64,000 nucleotides of DNA from Actinomadura rudentiformis (GCF_008923185.1 NZ_WBMT01000001.1:620001-684000), one strand, 5' to 3'. Counted from the stretch's first letter, positions 1-9,139 are shown. The notes: generated by a model not told the origin, from the sequence alone. Program-made: numbers and translations.

Positions 1-228
1 CGGGTGACGCGCACGTTGAGCCCCTTCTCCCGCCGGTTGCCGATCCGCGGCGGTCCCCGGGCCAGGCGGCGCGCGCGTGCCCTGCGGCGTGCCATCGCCG
101 CGCAAGCCGAGCAGCCCACGCCGCCGGAGCCACCCGTTCCGCCGCGGCGCACGCCGCCCCCGGCGCCGCCCGTCCCGCCGCAGGCCCCGCCGCCGCTCGC
201 GGAGGGAGAGCAGCCGGCCGAGGCCTGA
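1..228 (+). CDS. C-terminal tail of an unidentified protein (partial, 5' end outside window)
   Basis: An open frame enters from the left edge and stops at 226-228. What remains is about 75 residues: an Arg-rich basic stretch (RARRRARALRR) followed by a Pro/Ala-rich tail with repeated PPxPP units, which looks like a disordered C-terminus. A GTG at position 4 could be a start but has no room for a ribosome binding site to be seen, so a partial gene is more likely. No family can be recognised from the tail. It ends 122 bases before the FolP2-like gene and runs in the same direction. The frame choice rests on the clean stop and on GC-rich third positions only. Confidence 0.4.
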   Translation, partial: RVTRTLSPFSRRLPIRGGPRARRRARALRRAIAAQAEQPTPPEPPVPPRRTPPPAPPVPPQAPPPLAEGEQPAEA

Positions 229-250
229 CGCCAGGTGCCCTCCCATGCAG

Positions 251-295
251 GCAGGTGTCATACGTGCAGGTGCCGTAAGGGCAGGTCTCGCGGCG
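251..295. repeat. three 15-bp direct repeats upstream of the FolP2-like gene
   Basis: The words GCAGGTGTC (251), GCAGGTGCC (266) and GCAGGTCTC (281) recur at an exact 15-bp period in the 122-bp gap before the FolP2-like gene. Regular spacing of about one and a half helical turns suggests a protein-binding array or a small tandem duplication. Nothing identifies the binder. Confidence 0.4.
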
Positions 296-350
296 TGCTT
301 GACTGAGAACTCACCGTCGCCCGGTGCCGGGTATCGAGGAGGACTTGTCC

Positions 351-1256
351 ATGTCGCGGAACGGACAGAGCGCGGGATTCCTGCCTGAGCTGATCCAGCC
401 GGATCGCACCATCGGCGCCCGCCGGTTCGACTTCTCGCGGCGGGTCGCGGTGATGGCCATCATCAACCGCACGCCCGACTCGTTCCATGACCGGGGCGCC
501 ACGTTCCAGCTCGCCAGGGCGGTGGAGGCGGCGGAACGGGCGGTCGCCGACGGCGCCGACTGGCTGGACATCGGCGGGATGCCGTTCGGCAAGGGCCCGG
601 AGATCTCGGTCGCCGAGGAGATCGAACGGGTCGCGCCGGTGATCGAGGCGGCCCGGGCCAAGACCGACGCGGTGATCTCGGTGGACACCTTCCGCGCGGA
701 GGTGGCCGAGGCGGCGCTCGCGGCCGGGGCCGACGTCGTGAACGACACCAGCGGTCTCAAGGATCCGGAGCTGGCCCCGGTGGTGGCCAAGACCGGGGCG
801 GGCCTCGTCGTCACCCACAGTCTGGCCGGGCCCAGGGTGGAGCACCCGAAGCCCACCTACGACGACGTGGTCGCCGAGGTGGCGGCGTTCTTGCGCGACC
901 GGGTGGCCCGGGCGCTCGCCGCGGGTGTCGATCCGGGGAGCATCGTCATCGACCCCGGCCATGACCTCAACAAGAACACCTACCACTCGCTGGAGATCAC
1001 CCGCCGGCTGAGCGAGATCGCAGCCATCGGCCACCCGCTGCTCGTCGCCGTGTCCAACAAGGACTTCATCGGCGAGATCGAGGACCGCCCGCAGCACGAC
1101 CGGCTGGAGGGCACGCTGGCCGTCACCGCGGCGTGCGTCCTGCAAGGTGCGCGGATCGTGCGCGTCCACGACGTCCGGGCCACCGTGGCCGCGGTCCGGA
1201 CGATCGAGGCGGTGCTCGGATTCCGCGAGCCGCTGGCCCCCCGCCACAACCTCTGA
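351..1256 (+). CDS. folP2: FolP2-type dihydropteroate synthase homologue
   Basis: A 301-residue TIM-barrel protein of the pterin-binding (DHPS) family. The first block reads MAIINRTPDSFHD where true FolP has NVTPDSFSDGG, and the region equivalent to IDIGGESTRPG reads DIGGMPFGKG. Later blocks are VNDTSG, IDPGHDLNKN, SNKDFIGE and RVHDV. These deviations match the mycobacterial FolP2 (Rv1207) branch rather than FolP1; M. leprae folP2 is known not to complement a DHPS mutant, so folate synthesis activity is doubtful. ATG 351 is chosen over an in-frame GTG at 324 because GAGGAGG sits 8 bases upstream. Upstream lie 15-bp direct repeats. The true function is unknown. Confidence 0.88.
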   Translation: MSRNGQSAGFLPELIQPDRTIGARRFDFSRRVAVMAIINRTPDSFHDRGATFQLARAVEAAERAVADGADWLDIGGMPFGKGPEISVAEEIERVAPVIEAARAKTDAVISVDTFRAEVAEAALAAGADVVNDTSGLKDPELAPVVAKTGAGLVVTHSLAGPRVEHPKPTYDDVVAEVAAFLRDRVARALAAGVDPGSIVIDPGHDLNKNTYHSLEITRRLSEIAAIGHPLLVAVSNKDFIGEIEDRPQHDRLEGTLAVTAACVLQGARIVRVHDVRATVAAVRTIEAVLGFREPLAPRHNL

Positions 1257-1353
1257 TCCGGACTCCGAACACCGGGCTGCAAGGCCCGCCGCGTGCTCGA
1301 TCTGTGCTGATCCACGGGTTCTTTTCATCGTGTGCTGTGACTCTGGCCACGGT

Positions 1354-1392
1354 GTTACCACCGGTAACGGCTGCGGTGCTACCGTTAGTAAC
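1354..1392. promoter_or_regulatory. tandem 15-bp inverted repeats before acyl-CoA dehydrogenase
   Basis: GTTACCACCGGTAAC (1354-1368) and GCTACCGTTAGTAAC (1378-1392) are two copies of one palindrome, GTTACnAnCGGTARC, the second on the opposite strand. They sit 30-68 bases before the start codon, where a repressor (TetR or GntR type) would act. No regulator gene is adjacent, so the binder is unknown. Confidence 0.5.
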
Positions 1393-1421
1393 AGATGATA
1401 TTGGAGAGAGGGTCAATAACG

Positions 1422-2651
1422 ATGACGAGCACCGAGGCGACGCCGTTCTCGCTGGAGCTCAGCGAGGACGTCAGCGAGGTCCAGCAATGGGTCCATGAGT
1501 TCGCGAAGGACGTCATTCGTCCCGCCGCGGAGGAGTGGGACGAGCGCGAGGAGACTCCTTGGCCGCTCATCCAGGAGGCCTCGAAGGTCGGTCTCTATTC
1601 GCTCGACTTCTTCGCCACCCAGTGGCTGGAGCCGACGGGGCTCGGCATCCCGGTCGCGTTCGAGGAGCTGTTCTGGGGTGACGCCGGGATCGCGCTGTCG
1701 ATCGTCGGCACCGGCCTCGCCGCCGCCTCGATCGCCGCGGTCGGCCTGCCCGATCAGGTCGCCGAGTGGGTCCCGCAAATGTTCGGCACCGCCGACGACG
1801 TCAAGCTGGGGGCCTTCTGCGCCTCCGAGCCGGACGCCGGCAGCGACGTCGGCTCGATCCGCACCCGCGCCTCCTACGACGAGGCCAAGGACGAATGGGT
1901 GATCAACGGCACCAAGACGTGGGCGACCAACGGCGGCATCGCCGACATCCATGTCGTGGTCGCCTCGGTCTACCCCGAGCTCGGCAGCCGCGGCCAGGCG
2001 AGCTTCATCATCCCGCCGCACACCCCGGGCTTGAAGCAGGGCCAGAAGTTCAAGAAGCACGGCATCCGCGCCTCGCACACCGCCGAGGTCATCCTGGACG
2101 ACGTGCGCGTCCCGAGCCACTTGATCATCGGTGGCAAGGAGAAGTTCGACGAGCGCATCGCCCGGGTCCGCGAGGGCAAGAGCGCCAAGGGCCAGGCCGC
2201 GATGAAGACCTTTGAGACCACCCGGCCGACCGTCGGCGCGATGGCCCTCGGCGTCGCGCGCGCCGCCTACGACTACGCCCTCCAGTACTCCCAGGAGCGC
2301 GAGCAGTTCGGCAAGAAGATCGGTGACTTCCAGGCCATCGCCTTCAAGCTCGCCGACATGAAGTGCCAGATCGACGCCGCCCGCCTCATGGTGTGGCGCG
2401 CCGCCTGGATGGCCCGCACCGGCAAGGACTTCACCAGCGCCGAGGGCTCCATGGCCAAGCTGATGGCGAGCGAGGCCGCCGTCCGCGTCACCGAGGAGGC
2501 CATCCAGATCCTCGGCGGCAACGGCTACACCCGCGAGTACCCGGTCGAGCGCATGCACCGCGACTCCAAGATCTTCACGATCTTCGAGGGCACCTCCGAG
2601 ATCCAGCGCCTGGTCATCGGCCGCACCATTACGGGCCTGCCCGTCCGCTAG
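1422..2651 (+). CDS. acyl-CoA dehydrogenase
   Basis: A 409-residue flavoprotein of the acyl-CoA dehydrogenase family, catalysing alpha,beta-desaturation of an acyl-CoA with FAD and passing electrons to ETF. The N-terminal helical domain is followed by the beta-domain signature CASEPDAGSDVG and the C-terminal block YTREYPVERMHRDSKIFTIFEGTSEIQ, in which the EGT glutamate is the usual catalytic base position. Length is typical of short/medium-chain members. ATG 1422 is preferred over ATG 1395 because GGAGAGAGGG (1402-1411) is correctly spaced for it. It is monocistronic: a strong terminator follows at 2687. Two operator-like repeats lie just upstream. Substrate chain length cannot be read from sequence alone. 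Confidence 0.93.
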   Translation: MTSTEATPFSLELSEDVSEVQQWVHEFAKDVIRPAAEEWDEREETPWPLIQEASKVGLYSLDFFATQWLEPTGLGIPVAFEELFWGDAGIALSIVGTGLAAASIAAVGLPDQVAEWVPQMFGTADDVKLGAFCASEPDAGSDVGSIRTRASYDEAKDEWVINGTKTWATNGGIADIHVVVASVYPELGSRGQASFIIPPHTPGLKQGQKFKKHGIRASHTAEVILDDVRVPSHLIIGGKEKFDERIARVREGKSAKGQAAMKTFETTRPTVGAMALGVARAAYDYALQYSQEREQFGKKIGDFQAIAFKLADMKCQIDAARLMVWRAAWMARTGKDFTSAEGSMAKLMASEAAVRVTEEAIQILGGNGYTREYPVERMHRDSKIFTIFEGTSEIQRLVIGRTITGLPVR

Positions 2652-2686
2652 CCCACACCGGTCAGCCCTCCGCGCACGAGACAAAA

Positions 2687-2717
2687 CGCCCCTGGCGGTC
2701 ACCGGCCGCCGGGGGCG
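2687..2717 (+). terminator. rho-independent terminator after acyl-CoA dehydrogenase
   Basis: CGCCCCTGGCGG pairs with CCGCCGGGGGCG (12 bp with one T-G wobble) over a 7-base loop; a short T run follows. It separates the acyl-CoA dehydrogenase from the glycosidase operon. Confidence 0.65.
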
Positions 2718-2751
2718 CCGCTGTTTGAGGACGACCGCGTCACCGAGCAAG

Positions 2752-2828
2752 AGGTCAGACCTATTTCTTGATTTTCATCTAGAAAGCGCTTTCTTCCCAT
2801 CGGATCTCATGTAAAGATCCGATGTATC
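2752..2828 (+). promoter_or_regulatory. operator cluster upstream of glycosidase operon A
   Basis: Three elements lie here. AGGTCAGACCT (2752-2762) is an 11-bp palindrome. AGAAAGCGCTTTCT (2781-2794) is a perfect 14-bp palindrome of the CGCT-centred kind bound by LacI-family sugar repressors. CATCGGATC and GATCCGATG (2798-2824) form a 9-bp inverted repeat over a 9-base loop. The right arm extends into AAAGATCCGATGTATC (2813-2828), which matches a site upstream of the polysaccharide lyase (12368-12383) in 14 of 16 positions. LacI control is inferred from the palindrome only. Confidence 0.5.
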
Positions 2829-2860
2829 CCCCTCAGTGGATCGTGGAAGGGAGCCCCCCG

Positions 2861-4924
2861 TTGCGTACGCGCCGGCCTTCACGCCTGAGAATCCTGACGG
2901 CTCTGCCGACCCTCCTGCTCACCTCGTTCACGGCCCTCGGGGCCAGTCCCGCCGCCGCGGCGCCGGCGACGCCGGTCACGGCGTCGGCGTTGCCCGACGG
3001 GCTGGCGCTGACGCCGCCGATGGGGTTCAACAACTGGAACGCCACTGGCTGCGACATCAACGAGCAGATGATCCGCGACACCGCGGACATCTTCGTCTCG
3101 TCCGGCCTGAAGGACGCCGGCTACGAGTACGTCAACATCGACGACTGCTGGGCCGAGCCGCAGCGCGACCCGGTGACCGGGCGGTACGTCGCGCACCACG
3201 AGCGGTTCCCGAGCGGCATCAAGGCTCTGGCCGACTACGTGCACGGCAAGGGCCTCAAGCTCGGCATCTACACCAGTGCGGGCACGGAGACGTGCGCGCG
3301 GACCATGCCCGGCAGCCTCGACCACGAGGAGCTCGACGCGCAGACCTTCGCCGACTGGGGCGTGGACTACCTCAAGTACGACAACTGCCACAACCAGGGC
3401 AGGCCCGCCGTCGAGCGCTACACCAAGATGCGCGACGCGCTGAAGAAGACGGGACGTCCGATCGTCTACTCCATCTGCGAATGGGGCCAGAACAAACCCT
3501 GGGAGTGGGGGAAGGACGTCGGTCACCTCTGGCGTACGACCGGTGACATCACCGACAGCTGGACCTCGGTGGTCTCGCTGTTCAAGCAGAACGCCCCGCT
3601 CGCCCCGTACGCCGGGCCGGGGCACTGGAACGACCCGGACATGCTGGAGGTCGGCAACGGCGGCATGACCGACCGGGAGTACCGCTCGCACTTCAGCCTC
3701 TGGTCGATCATGGCGGCGCCGCTGCTGATCGGCTCGGACCTGCGCAAGGCGACGCCGCGGACGATGGAGATCCTGCGCAACCGCGAGGTCATCGCCGTGG
3801 ACCAGGACGCACTGGGCGTGCAGGGGCGCGTGCTGCGCGACGCCGGCGGACGCTGGGTGCTCGTCAAGCCGCTCGCCAATGGCGACGTCGCGGTGGCCCT
3901 CTTCAACGAGACCGAGGAGACGGCGACCTTCGAGGTGACGGCCGCGGAGCTCGGACTCCCGAAACGCCCGGCGTACGTGGTGCGTGACCTGTGGGCGCAC
4001 CGCTCGTTCGAGAGCGCGGGCACGTTCTCGGCGTCCGTCCCCGCCCACGGCACCGTCATGTACCGGATCAAGCCGGGCGCCCGGAACTGGTGGCGGCAGC
4101 CGCCGCTCCCCGAGTACGGGCTGAGCCTGGCCGCTCCGGCGGCGGGCATCCCCGGCACCATCACCCCGGCGGGACGCCCGTTCACCGCGGACCTCACCGT
4201 GACCAACCGGGGTCGCGCGCCGATGCTCGCCGTGCGCCACACGATCGACGCGCCGGACGGCTGGAAGGCCGAGCCGCTCGGCCGCACGAGCACATCGGTG
4301 CTCCGGCCGGGCAGGCGGTTCGCCACGCGCTTCCGGATCACGCCGCCCGCCGGTCTCGCACCGGGCGGTCATGAGCTGACCGGCACCCTCGCGTACCGCT
4401 CGGCGGCAGGCAGCCGCGTCAGGTCCGTCGCCACCGAAGAGCTGATCGTGCCGGAACGGGTGCCGTCCGGTGCCTCCAACCTCGGTGACGTGCGGTGGGC
4501 CGTCGCGCGCAACGGCCTCGGCCCGGTCGAGCGCAACACCTCGGTGGGCGGCGCGCGGCCCGGCGACGGACGTCCGATGAGCATCAACGGCAAGGTGTAC
4601 GGGACGGGCCTCGGGACGCACGCCCCAGCCGAGCTCATCTTCTACCTCGACCGAGCCTGCTCCTCGCTCTCCACCGACGTCGGCATCGACGACGAACGTG
4701 ACCCGAGGCCTGATCCGGCGCAGGGCACGGCGACCTTCCAGATCTGGGCGGACGGCACCAAGACCGCCGACAGCGGCGTGCGCACCTGGCGCGACGACGC
4801 CGTGCACCTGGAGGGCGACCTGCGCGGCGCCTCGTACCTGCGGATCGTCACCGACGGCGGGCCCGACGGCTTCCGCTGGGACCGCGGCGACTGGGCCGCG
4901 CCGACGCTCACCTGCGGACAGTGA
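2861..4924 (+). CDS. GH27 alpha-galactosidase with NEW3 and NPCBM domains, secreted
   Basis: A 687-residue secreted glycosidase: Sec signal peptide (to about residue 35, ending AAAA), GH27 (beta/alpha)8 catalytic domain (about 45-330) and beta-sandwich, an alpha-galactosidase-associated NEW3 domain (about 420-525), and a C-terminal NPCBM galactose-binding module (about 540-687). The nucleophile is the Asp of YLKYDNC (about residue 174) and the acid/base the Asp of TTGDITDSW (about 229), by comparison with human GLA. It removes alpha-galactosyl (or beta-L-arabinopyranosyl) ends. TTG 2861 with GGAAGGGA 8 bases upstream is preferred; an in-frame ATG at 2822 lies inside the upstream inverted repeat and lacks a binding site. 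First gene of operon A. Confidence 0.9.
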   Translation: MRTRRPSRLRILTALPTLLLTSFTALGASPAAAAPATPVTASALPDGLALTPPMGFNNWNATGCDINEQMIRDTADIFVSSGLKDAGYEYVNIDDCWAEPQRDPVTGRYVAHHERFPSGIKALADYVHGKGLKLGIYTSAGTETCARTMPGSLDHEELDAQTFADWGVDYLKYDNCHNQGRPAVERYTKMRDALKKTGRPIVYSICEWGQNKPWEWGKDVGHLWRTTGDITDSWTSVVSLFKQNAPLAPYAGPGHWNDPDMLEVGNGGMTDREYRSHFSLWSIMAAPLLIGSDLRKATPRTMEILRNREVIAVDQDALGVQGRVLRDAGGRWVLVKPLANGDVAVALFNETEETATFEVTAAELGLPKRPAYVVRDLWAHRSFESAGTFSASVPAHGTVMYRIKPGARNWWRQPPLPEYGLSLAAPAAGIPGTITPAGRPFTADLTVTNRGRAPMLAVRHTIDAPDGWKAEPLGRTSTSVLRPGRRFATRFRITPPAGLAPGGHELTGTLAYRSAAGSRVRSVATEELIVPERVPSGASNLGDVRWAVARNGLGPVERNTSVGGARPGDGRPMSINGKVYGTGLGTHAPAELIFYLDRACSSLSTDVGIDDERDPRPDPAQGTATFQIWADGTKTADSGVRTWRDDAVHLEGDLRGASYLRIVTDGGPDGFRWDRGDWAAPTLTCGQ

Positions 4925-4936
4925 GGTGACAGGCCG

Positions 4937-7780
4937 ATGAATCCCTTCACTCCCTCGCGCCGCGGTTTCCTCGGCGGAGCCCTCGGCGGTGTCGCGGCCG
5001 GGGCGGTGCCCCTGCCGAGGACCGCGGCGAGGCGCGGGCTGCGCGACCTGATGAGCACGGACCGCGCATGGGAACGGTTCCTCGCCGACCAGGACCTGCG
5101 GTGGGCGCGCCTGCCTCGCGCCTGGTACGAGGGGCCCTTCCTCGGCAATGGGTTCCTGGGCTCGATGGTCTACCAGGAGCCCGGCAGGAACGCGCTGCGC
5201 TTCACCGTCCAGCACAGCCAGGTGCAGGACCACCGGCCCGCGTTCGGCAACGAGTGGGGAGTCGCCCGGCTGCCGGTCGGGAACCTCGCCCTCGAACCCG
5301 CCGGCGAGATCACCGAAGTCGACCTGCGCCTGGACCTGTGGAACGCCGAGCTGCGCGGCACCCTCACCACAAGCCGGGGACGCATCCGGCTGCGCGCGTT
5401 CATCGAAAGTGGCCGGTCCCTGCTGGCCGTCGCGATCAAGACCACCGCCGGGGAGAACGGCGCGCGCCTGGTCTACCGGCCCTCGAAGGCGGTCAGCCCG
5501 CGGATCATCCGCGAGGACCCGCCGAAGGCGATGCAGCCCAACCCTGACCCGCACACCCGCGTGGACGGCGGCGTCACGCTCACCGTGCAGCCGCTCGCCG
5601 CCGGTGGGCAGACTGTGACGGCGCACACCGAGCACCGCGAGCGCAGTGAGCGGATCTTCTACCTGACAGTCGCGCATTCCCATCCGGAGCCCACTGCCGA
5701 GGCGAAGGCGCTCGGCACCGTGCGATCCGCGCCCCGGCTCACCGCCCTGGAGCGGGAGCACCGGACCTGGTGGCACCGCTTCTACCGCAAGAGCTTCATC
5801 TCGATCCCGGACGGGCTGCTGCAGAGCTTCTACTGGATCCAGCTCTACAAGCTGGCGTCCGCCGCCCGCGCCGACGCGCCCATCATGGCGACGACCGGGC
5901 CCTGGCTGGAGCCGACCCCGTGGCCCTCGGTCTGGAACAACCTCAACTCCCAGCTCGAATACTGGCCGGTGTACGGGTCGAACCATTTGGAGCTCGACCC
6001 GATACCGCGCTCGTTGAAGGCGTACCAGCGCATCCTCGTCGAGGCCCTCCGCCCGGAGTTCCGCGCCGACTCGATGGGACTGCGGCGCAGCACCGACGCG
6101 CAGTTCGACGACGCGGGCTTCGTGGGCGCGCCCGGGTATCCATCGCCGGATCCCGAAATCGGCAACCTGCCATGGCTGCTGCACAACGCCTGGCTCACCT
6201 ACCGCCACAGCATGGACGAGCGGATCCTGCGCGACGTCGTCTTCCCGATCCTGCGCCGGGCCATGAACTACTACCTGCACTTCCTCAAACCCGGTGACGA
6301 CGGCCGGCTGCACCTGCCGCCGACGTTCTCCCCGGAGTACGGGACCGCGCCCGACTGCAACTACGACCTCGCCCTGATCCGGTGGAGCTGCCGGACGCTG
6401 CTCGACGCCGCCGAGCGCCTCGGGGTGGCCGACCCGCTGGCCGCCCGCTGGCAGGAGGTGCTCGACACGCTCGTGGAGCCGCCGGTCGACGGCAACGGGT
6501 TCATGGTGGGGACAGGCGTGCCGTTCGCCAAGTCGCACCGGCACTACTCGCACATGCTCGCCGTCTACCCGCTCTACCTGGTCAACTGGGACCGGCCGCA
6601 GGACCGCGACCTGATCGACCGGTCGCTGCGGCACTGGATCGGCTTCGAGGGCGCACTGCGCGGCTACAGCTTCACCGGGGCCTCGTCGGTCTCGGCCGCG
6701 ATGGGCCGCGGTGACGACGCGCTGAAATACCTGCGGGAGTTCGTCGCGCGCTTCGCCCAGCCCAACACCCACTACTACGAGGCCGGGCCGGTCATCGAGA
6801 CGCCGTTGTCCGGTGCCCAGTCGCTGCACGACATGCTCTGCCAGAGCTGGGGCGGCGTGATCCGCGTCTTCCCCGCCGTGCCCGCGGCCTGGCGGGACGT
6901 CACCTTGCACAACTTCCTGACCGAGGGAGCCTTCCAGGTCAGCGCCGTACGCGAGCGAGGGGTCACGCGGTTCGTCCGGGTGCTGAGCCTGGCCGGGGAG
7001 CGTTGCCGCCTGCGGCACGGCCTGCCGGGCAGGCCCGCCGTTCGCGGCACGCGAGGCCGCCCGCCCGCCTGGCGCGACCTCGGCGGTGGCGTGATCGAGA
7101 TCGACCTGGCGCGGGGGCAGGAGGCCGTCGTGCACGTCCGTGGGGCCGACCCGGACCTGGTGATCGCGCCGGTCCGCGTCACGACCAAGGCACCGCCCTG
7201 GGGCCTGCCGCCGCTCCCGCCGGCCGGGCAGGCGGTACCGGTCGAGCTCGCCGGTCATTTCGACAACGACGGCATCACCAGCGAGTTCTTCATGGGCGAC
7301 GGCGACTTCGACGGCACGGGCGCCACCTACCCGGCCGCCGCCCTGCCACAGACCGGACGGGTGACCGCCGACGGCGTGGAGTTCCTGTTCGTCAACGGGA
7401 TCGAGGGCAGCGCGAACAACGTCACCGCGGCCGGGCAGACGATCCCCGTGCCGGCGGGCCGCTACGCGCGGCTGCATGTGCTCGGTGCGAGCGACAACGG
7501 CAACGCCGGCACCACGGTGACGGCCGTCTACGCCGACGGTGGCACCGCGGCGGTCCCGCTCCGGCTCACCGACTGGAAATCCAACCCGGCCTACGGCGAG
7601 TCCGCCGCGGTACGGGCGCCGCAGTTCCACACCCGGACGGGCGCCAAGGACATCGCGGTCACGATCTTCCATCAGAAGGCCGACCTCGACCCGGCGAGGG
7701 AGCTCACCGCACTCCGGCTGCCGAACCTCACCCGGCCTCGCCCGCACCTCTTCTCCCTCACCCTGGAGAAGCCCTCATGA
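4937..7780 (+). CDS. GH95-like glycoside hydrolase, Tat-exported, with extra C-terminal domain
   Basis: A 947-residue six-hairpin glycosidase resembling GH95 (alpha-L-fucosidase/alpha-L-galactosidase). A twin-arginine signal SRRGFLGG opens the protein. The N-terminal beta-domain has EGPFLGNGFLGSMVY; the (alpha/alpha)6 barrel has NNLNSQLEYWP (about 333-343), SPEY (about 465, general acid Glu in GH95) and SHRHYSHMLAVYP. The GH95 region often carrying the base-activating Asp is divergent (GYSFTGASS). Residues about 770-940 form a separate beta-rich carbohydrate-binding-like domain (DNDGIT, DFDGTGATYPA) missing from its paralogue at 9140. It starts 12 bases after the GH27 stop, whose end overlaps its GAGGTGA binding site. 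Substrate unproven. Confidence 0.82.
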   Translation: MNPFTPSRRGFLGGALGGVAAGAVPLPRTAARRGLRDLMSTDRAWERFLADQDLRWARLPRAWYEGPFLGNGFLGSMVYQEPGRNALRFTVQHSQVQDHRPAFGNEWGVARLPVGNLALEPAGEITEVDLRLDLWNAELRGTLTTSRGRIRLRAFIESGRSLLAVAIKTTAGENGARLVYRPSKAVSPRIIREDPPKAMQPNPDPHTRVDGGVTLTVQPLAAGGQTVTAHTEHRERSERIFYLTVAHSHPEPTAEAKALGTVRSAPRLTALEREHRTWWHRFYRKSFISIPDGLLQSFYWIQLYKLASAARADAPIMATTGPWLEPTPWPSVWNNLNSQLEYWPVYGSNHLELDPIPRSLKAYQRILVEALRPEFRADSMGLRRSTDAQFDDAGFVGAPGYPSPDPEIGNLPWLLHNAWLTYRHSMDERILRDVVFPILRRAMNYYLHFLKPGDDGRLHLPPTFSPEYGTAPDCNYDLALIRWSCRTLLDAAERLGVADPLAARWQEVLDTLVEPPVDGNGFMVGTGVPFAKSHRHYSHMLAVYPLYLVNWDRPQDRDLIDRSLRHWIGFEGALRGYSFTGASSVSAAMGRGDDALKYLREFVARFAQPNTHYYEAGPVIETPLSGAQSLHDMLCQSWGGVIRVFPAVPAAWRDVTLHNFLTEGAFQVSAVRERGVTRFVRVLSLAGERCRLRHGLPGRPAVRGTRGRPPAWRDLGGGVIEIDLARGQEAVVHVRGADPDLVIAPVRVTTKAPPWGLPPLPPAGQAVPVELAGHFDNDGITSEFFMGDGDFDGTGATYPAAALPQTGRVTADGVEFLFVNGIEGSANNVTAAGQTIPVPAGRYARLHVLGASDNGNAGTTVTAVYADGGTAAVPLRLTDWKSNPAYGESAAVRAPQFHTRTGAKDIAVTIFHQKADLDPARELTALRLPNLTRPRPHLFSLTLEKPS

Positions 7781-9135
7781 ACAGGCGAACCGTGCTGACC
7801 AGCGGCGGGCTCGTCGCCGGTGGGGCGCTCAGCTCCGCGTTCATTCCGGAGAGTGCGCGGGCGACGACCGGCAGACCGGCGTTCCAGGTGATGACGCCCG
7901 CCGCGACCGTGGCGGCGCGCACCGACCGGCGCCCTGTCGCGGGCGGCGTGCACGACCCGAACGTGGGCCGCACCTTCATCTCGTGGAGCGGGCAGTACGA
8001 GAACGGCTACGTCCAGGCCTACGACCACCGTTCCCGGACGTGGTCGGGGCCGCTTCAGGTGACCGAGGGCGAGCACGACTCGCACAACTACCCCACGCTG
8101 ATCCAGGCCCGGGACGGGCACCTGCTCATCGTCGTCGGCATGCACAACGTCGGCACGGTGGTGGCGCGCTCCGCCCTCCCGCACTCGATCGAAGGCCTCT
8201 GGCAGGTGCGCACGGTCGCCGAGGGAGCGGCGGCGAGCTACCCGATGCCGTTCAGGGCGCGGTCGGGGGAGATCTTCGTGTTCTTCCGTGAGACCACCAA
8301 GACCATCGACCCGAGAGTGCCGAGCGACACCCGGCCGATCCTCTACCTGCGCTCCCGGGATCACGGGCGCACCTGGAGAAGCTCCGCAGCGCTCACCGGC
8401 GCCCCGTACGCGCTCGGCTCGACCGATCGCGCGGACAACCTGAACGAGATCTACATCGGCCAGCTCCGCTACGACCCCGGCGGTCGCGGGCGGCCTGAAC
8501 GGGCGCACCTGGTCTGGACGCTCGCGGGTGGCGGCCCCGATCAGCATCTGCACGACTACTTTCACAAGGACATCCACTACGCCGCGTTCGATCCGCGGAC
8601 TCTGCGCTTTCACGGCCCAGGCGGACGCGACCTCGGCGTCCAGCTCACCGACGACGAGCAGGAACACGCCTGCAAGGTCGCGGTCACGCCGCTCGCGCGC
8701 CCCGCGCAGCTCAAGTCTCCCGACTACATCCAGCTCGTCGGCACGACGACGAGCGGTCGCCCGTTCGCGGTGTGGTCCGCGGCCGATGACACCGGGCTCT
8801 GGCACGTCTTCGTCTCCCGGCGGCAGGCCGGCCGGTGGCGTACCTCGGAGGTCGCGTCGGGGCTGCGCACTCGGGAGATGGAGCCGGTGGCAGGGGACGT
8901 CTGGCGGGTCTACACCACGCGTGACGCAGAGCCCGGCGTATCCACCTACCTCCTCGGGCCTGGCCGTTCCTGGCGGCCGGAGACGCAGATCGCCACGGCC
9001 AAGCCCGTACAGCGCATCGAACTGATCGCCGGGTTCCGCGATCCAGCCCGGATCCTCATCACCGGGGCGTCGAGCGCCCGGGACGTGTCCATCGCCGACG
9101 GCGACATCCATGTCGCGGGCCTGACCTGGAGGTGA
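7777..9135 (+). CDS. BNR-4 beta-propeller protein, Tat-exported, putative polysaccharide-active enzyme
   Basis: A 452-residue secreted beta-propeller of the BNR_4 (PF15892-like) type. It begins with a Tat-like signal, NRRTVLTSGGLVAGGAL, cleaved after SARA. Repeated blade motifs include HDSHNYPTLIQARDGHLLIV, SYPMPFRARSGEIFVFFRETTK and LYLRSRDHGRTWRSS. Relatives include propeller lyases (PL24/25 ulvan lyases and rhamnose-glucuronate lyases) as well as uncharacterised glycosidases; which applies here cannot be settled by eye. The ATG overlaps the stop of the GH95-like gene (ATGA), so the two are translationally coupled. It lies between the two GH95 paralogues, which suggests a shared substrate. 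Confidence 0.75.
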   Translation: MNRRTVLTSGGLVAGGALSSAFIPESARATTGRPAFQVMTPAATVAARTDRRPVAGGVHDPNVGRTFISWSGQYENGYVQAYDHRSRTWSGPLQVTEGEHDSHNYPTLIQARDGHLLIVVGMHNVGTVVARSALPHSIEGLWQVRTVAEGAAASYPMPFRARSGEIFVFFRETTKTIDPRVPSDTRPILYLRSRDHGRTWRSSAALTGAPYALGSTDRADNLNEIYIGQLRYDPGGRGRPERAHLVWTLAGGGPDQHLHDYFHKDIHYAAFDPRTLRFHGPGGRDLGVQLTDDEQEHACKVAVTPLARPAQLKSPDYIQLVGTTTSGRPFAVWSAADDTGLWHVFVSRRQAGRWRTSEVASGLRTREMEPVAGDVWRVYTTRDAEPGVSTYLLGPGRSWRPETQIATAKPVQRIELIAGFRDPARILITGASSARDVSIADGDIHVAGLTWR

Positions 9136-9139
9136 CCCT

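Noticed and set aside
2879..7747. A 1622-codon open frame on the minus strand opposite the GH27 and GH95-like genes
   Set aside because: It is antisense to two well-supported genes, rich in Arg/Gly/Val with no recognisable motif. Such shadows are normal in high-GC coding DNA.
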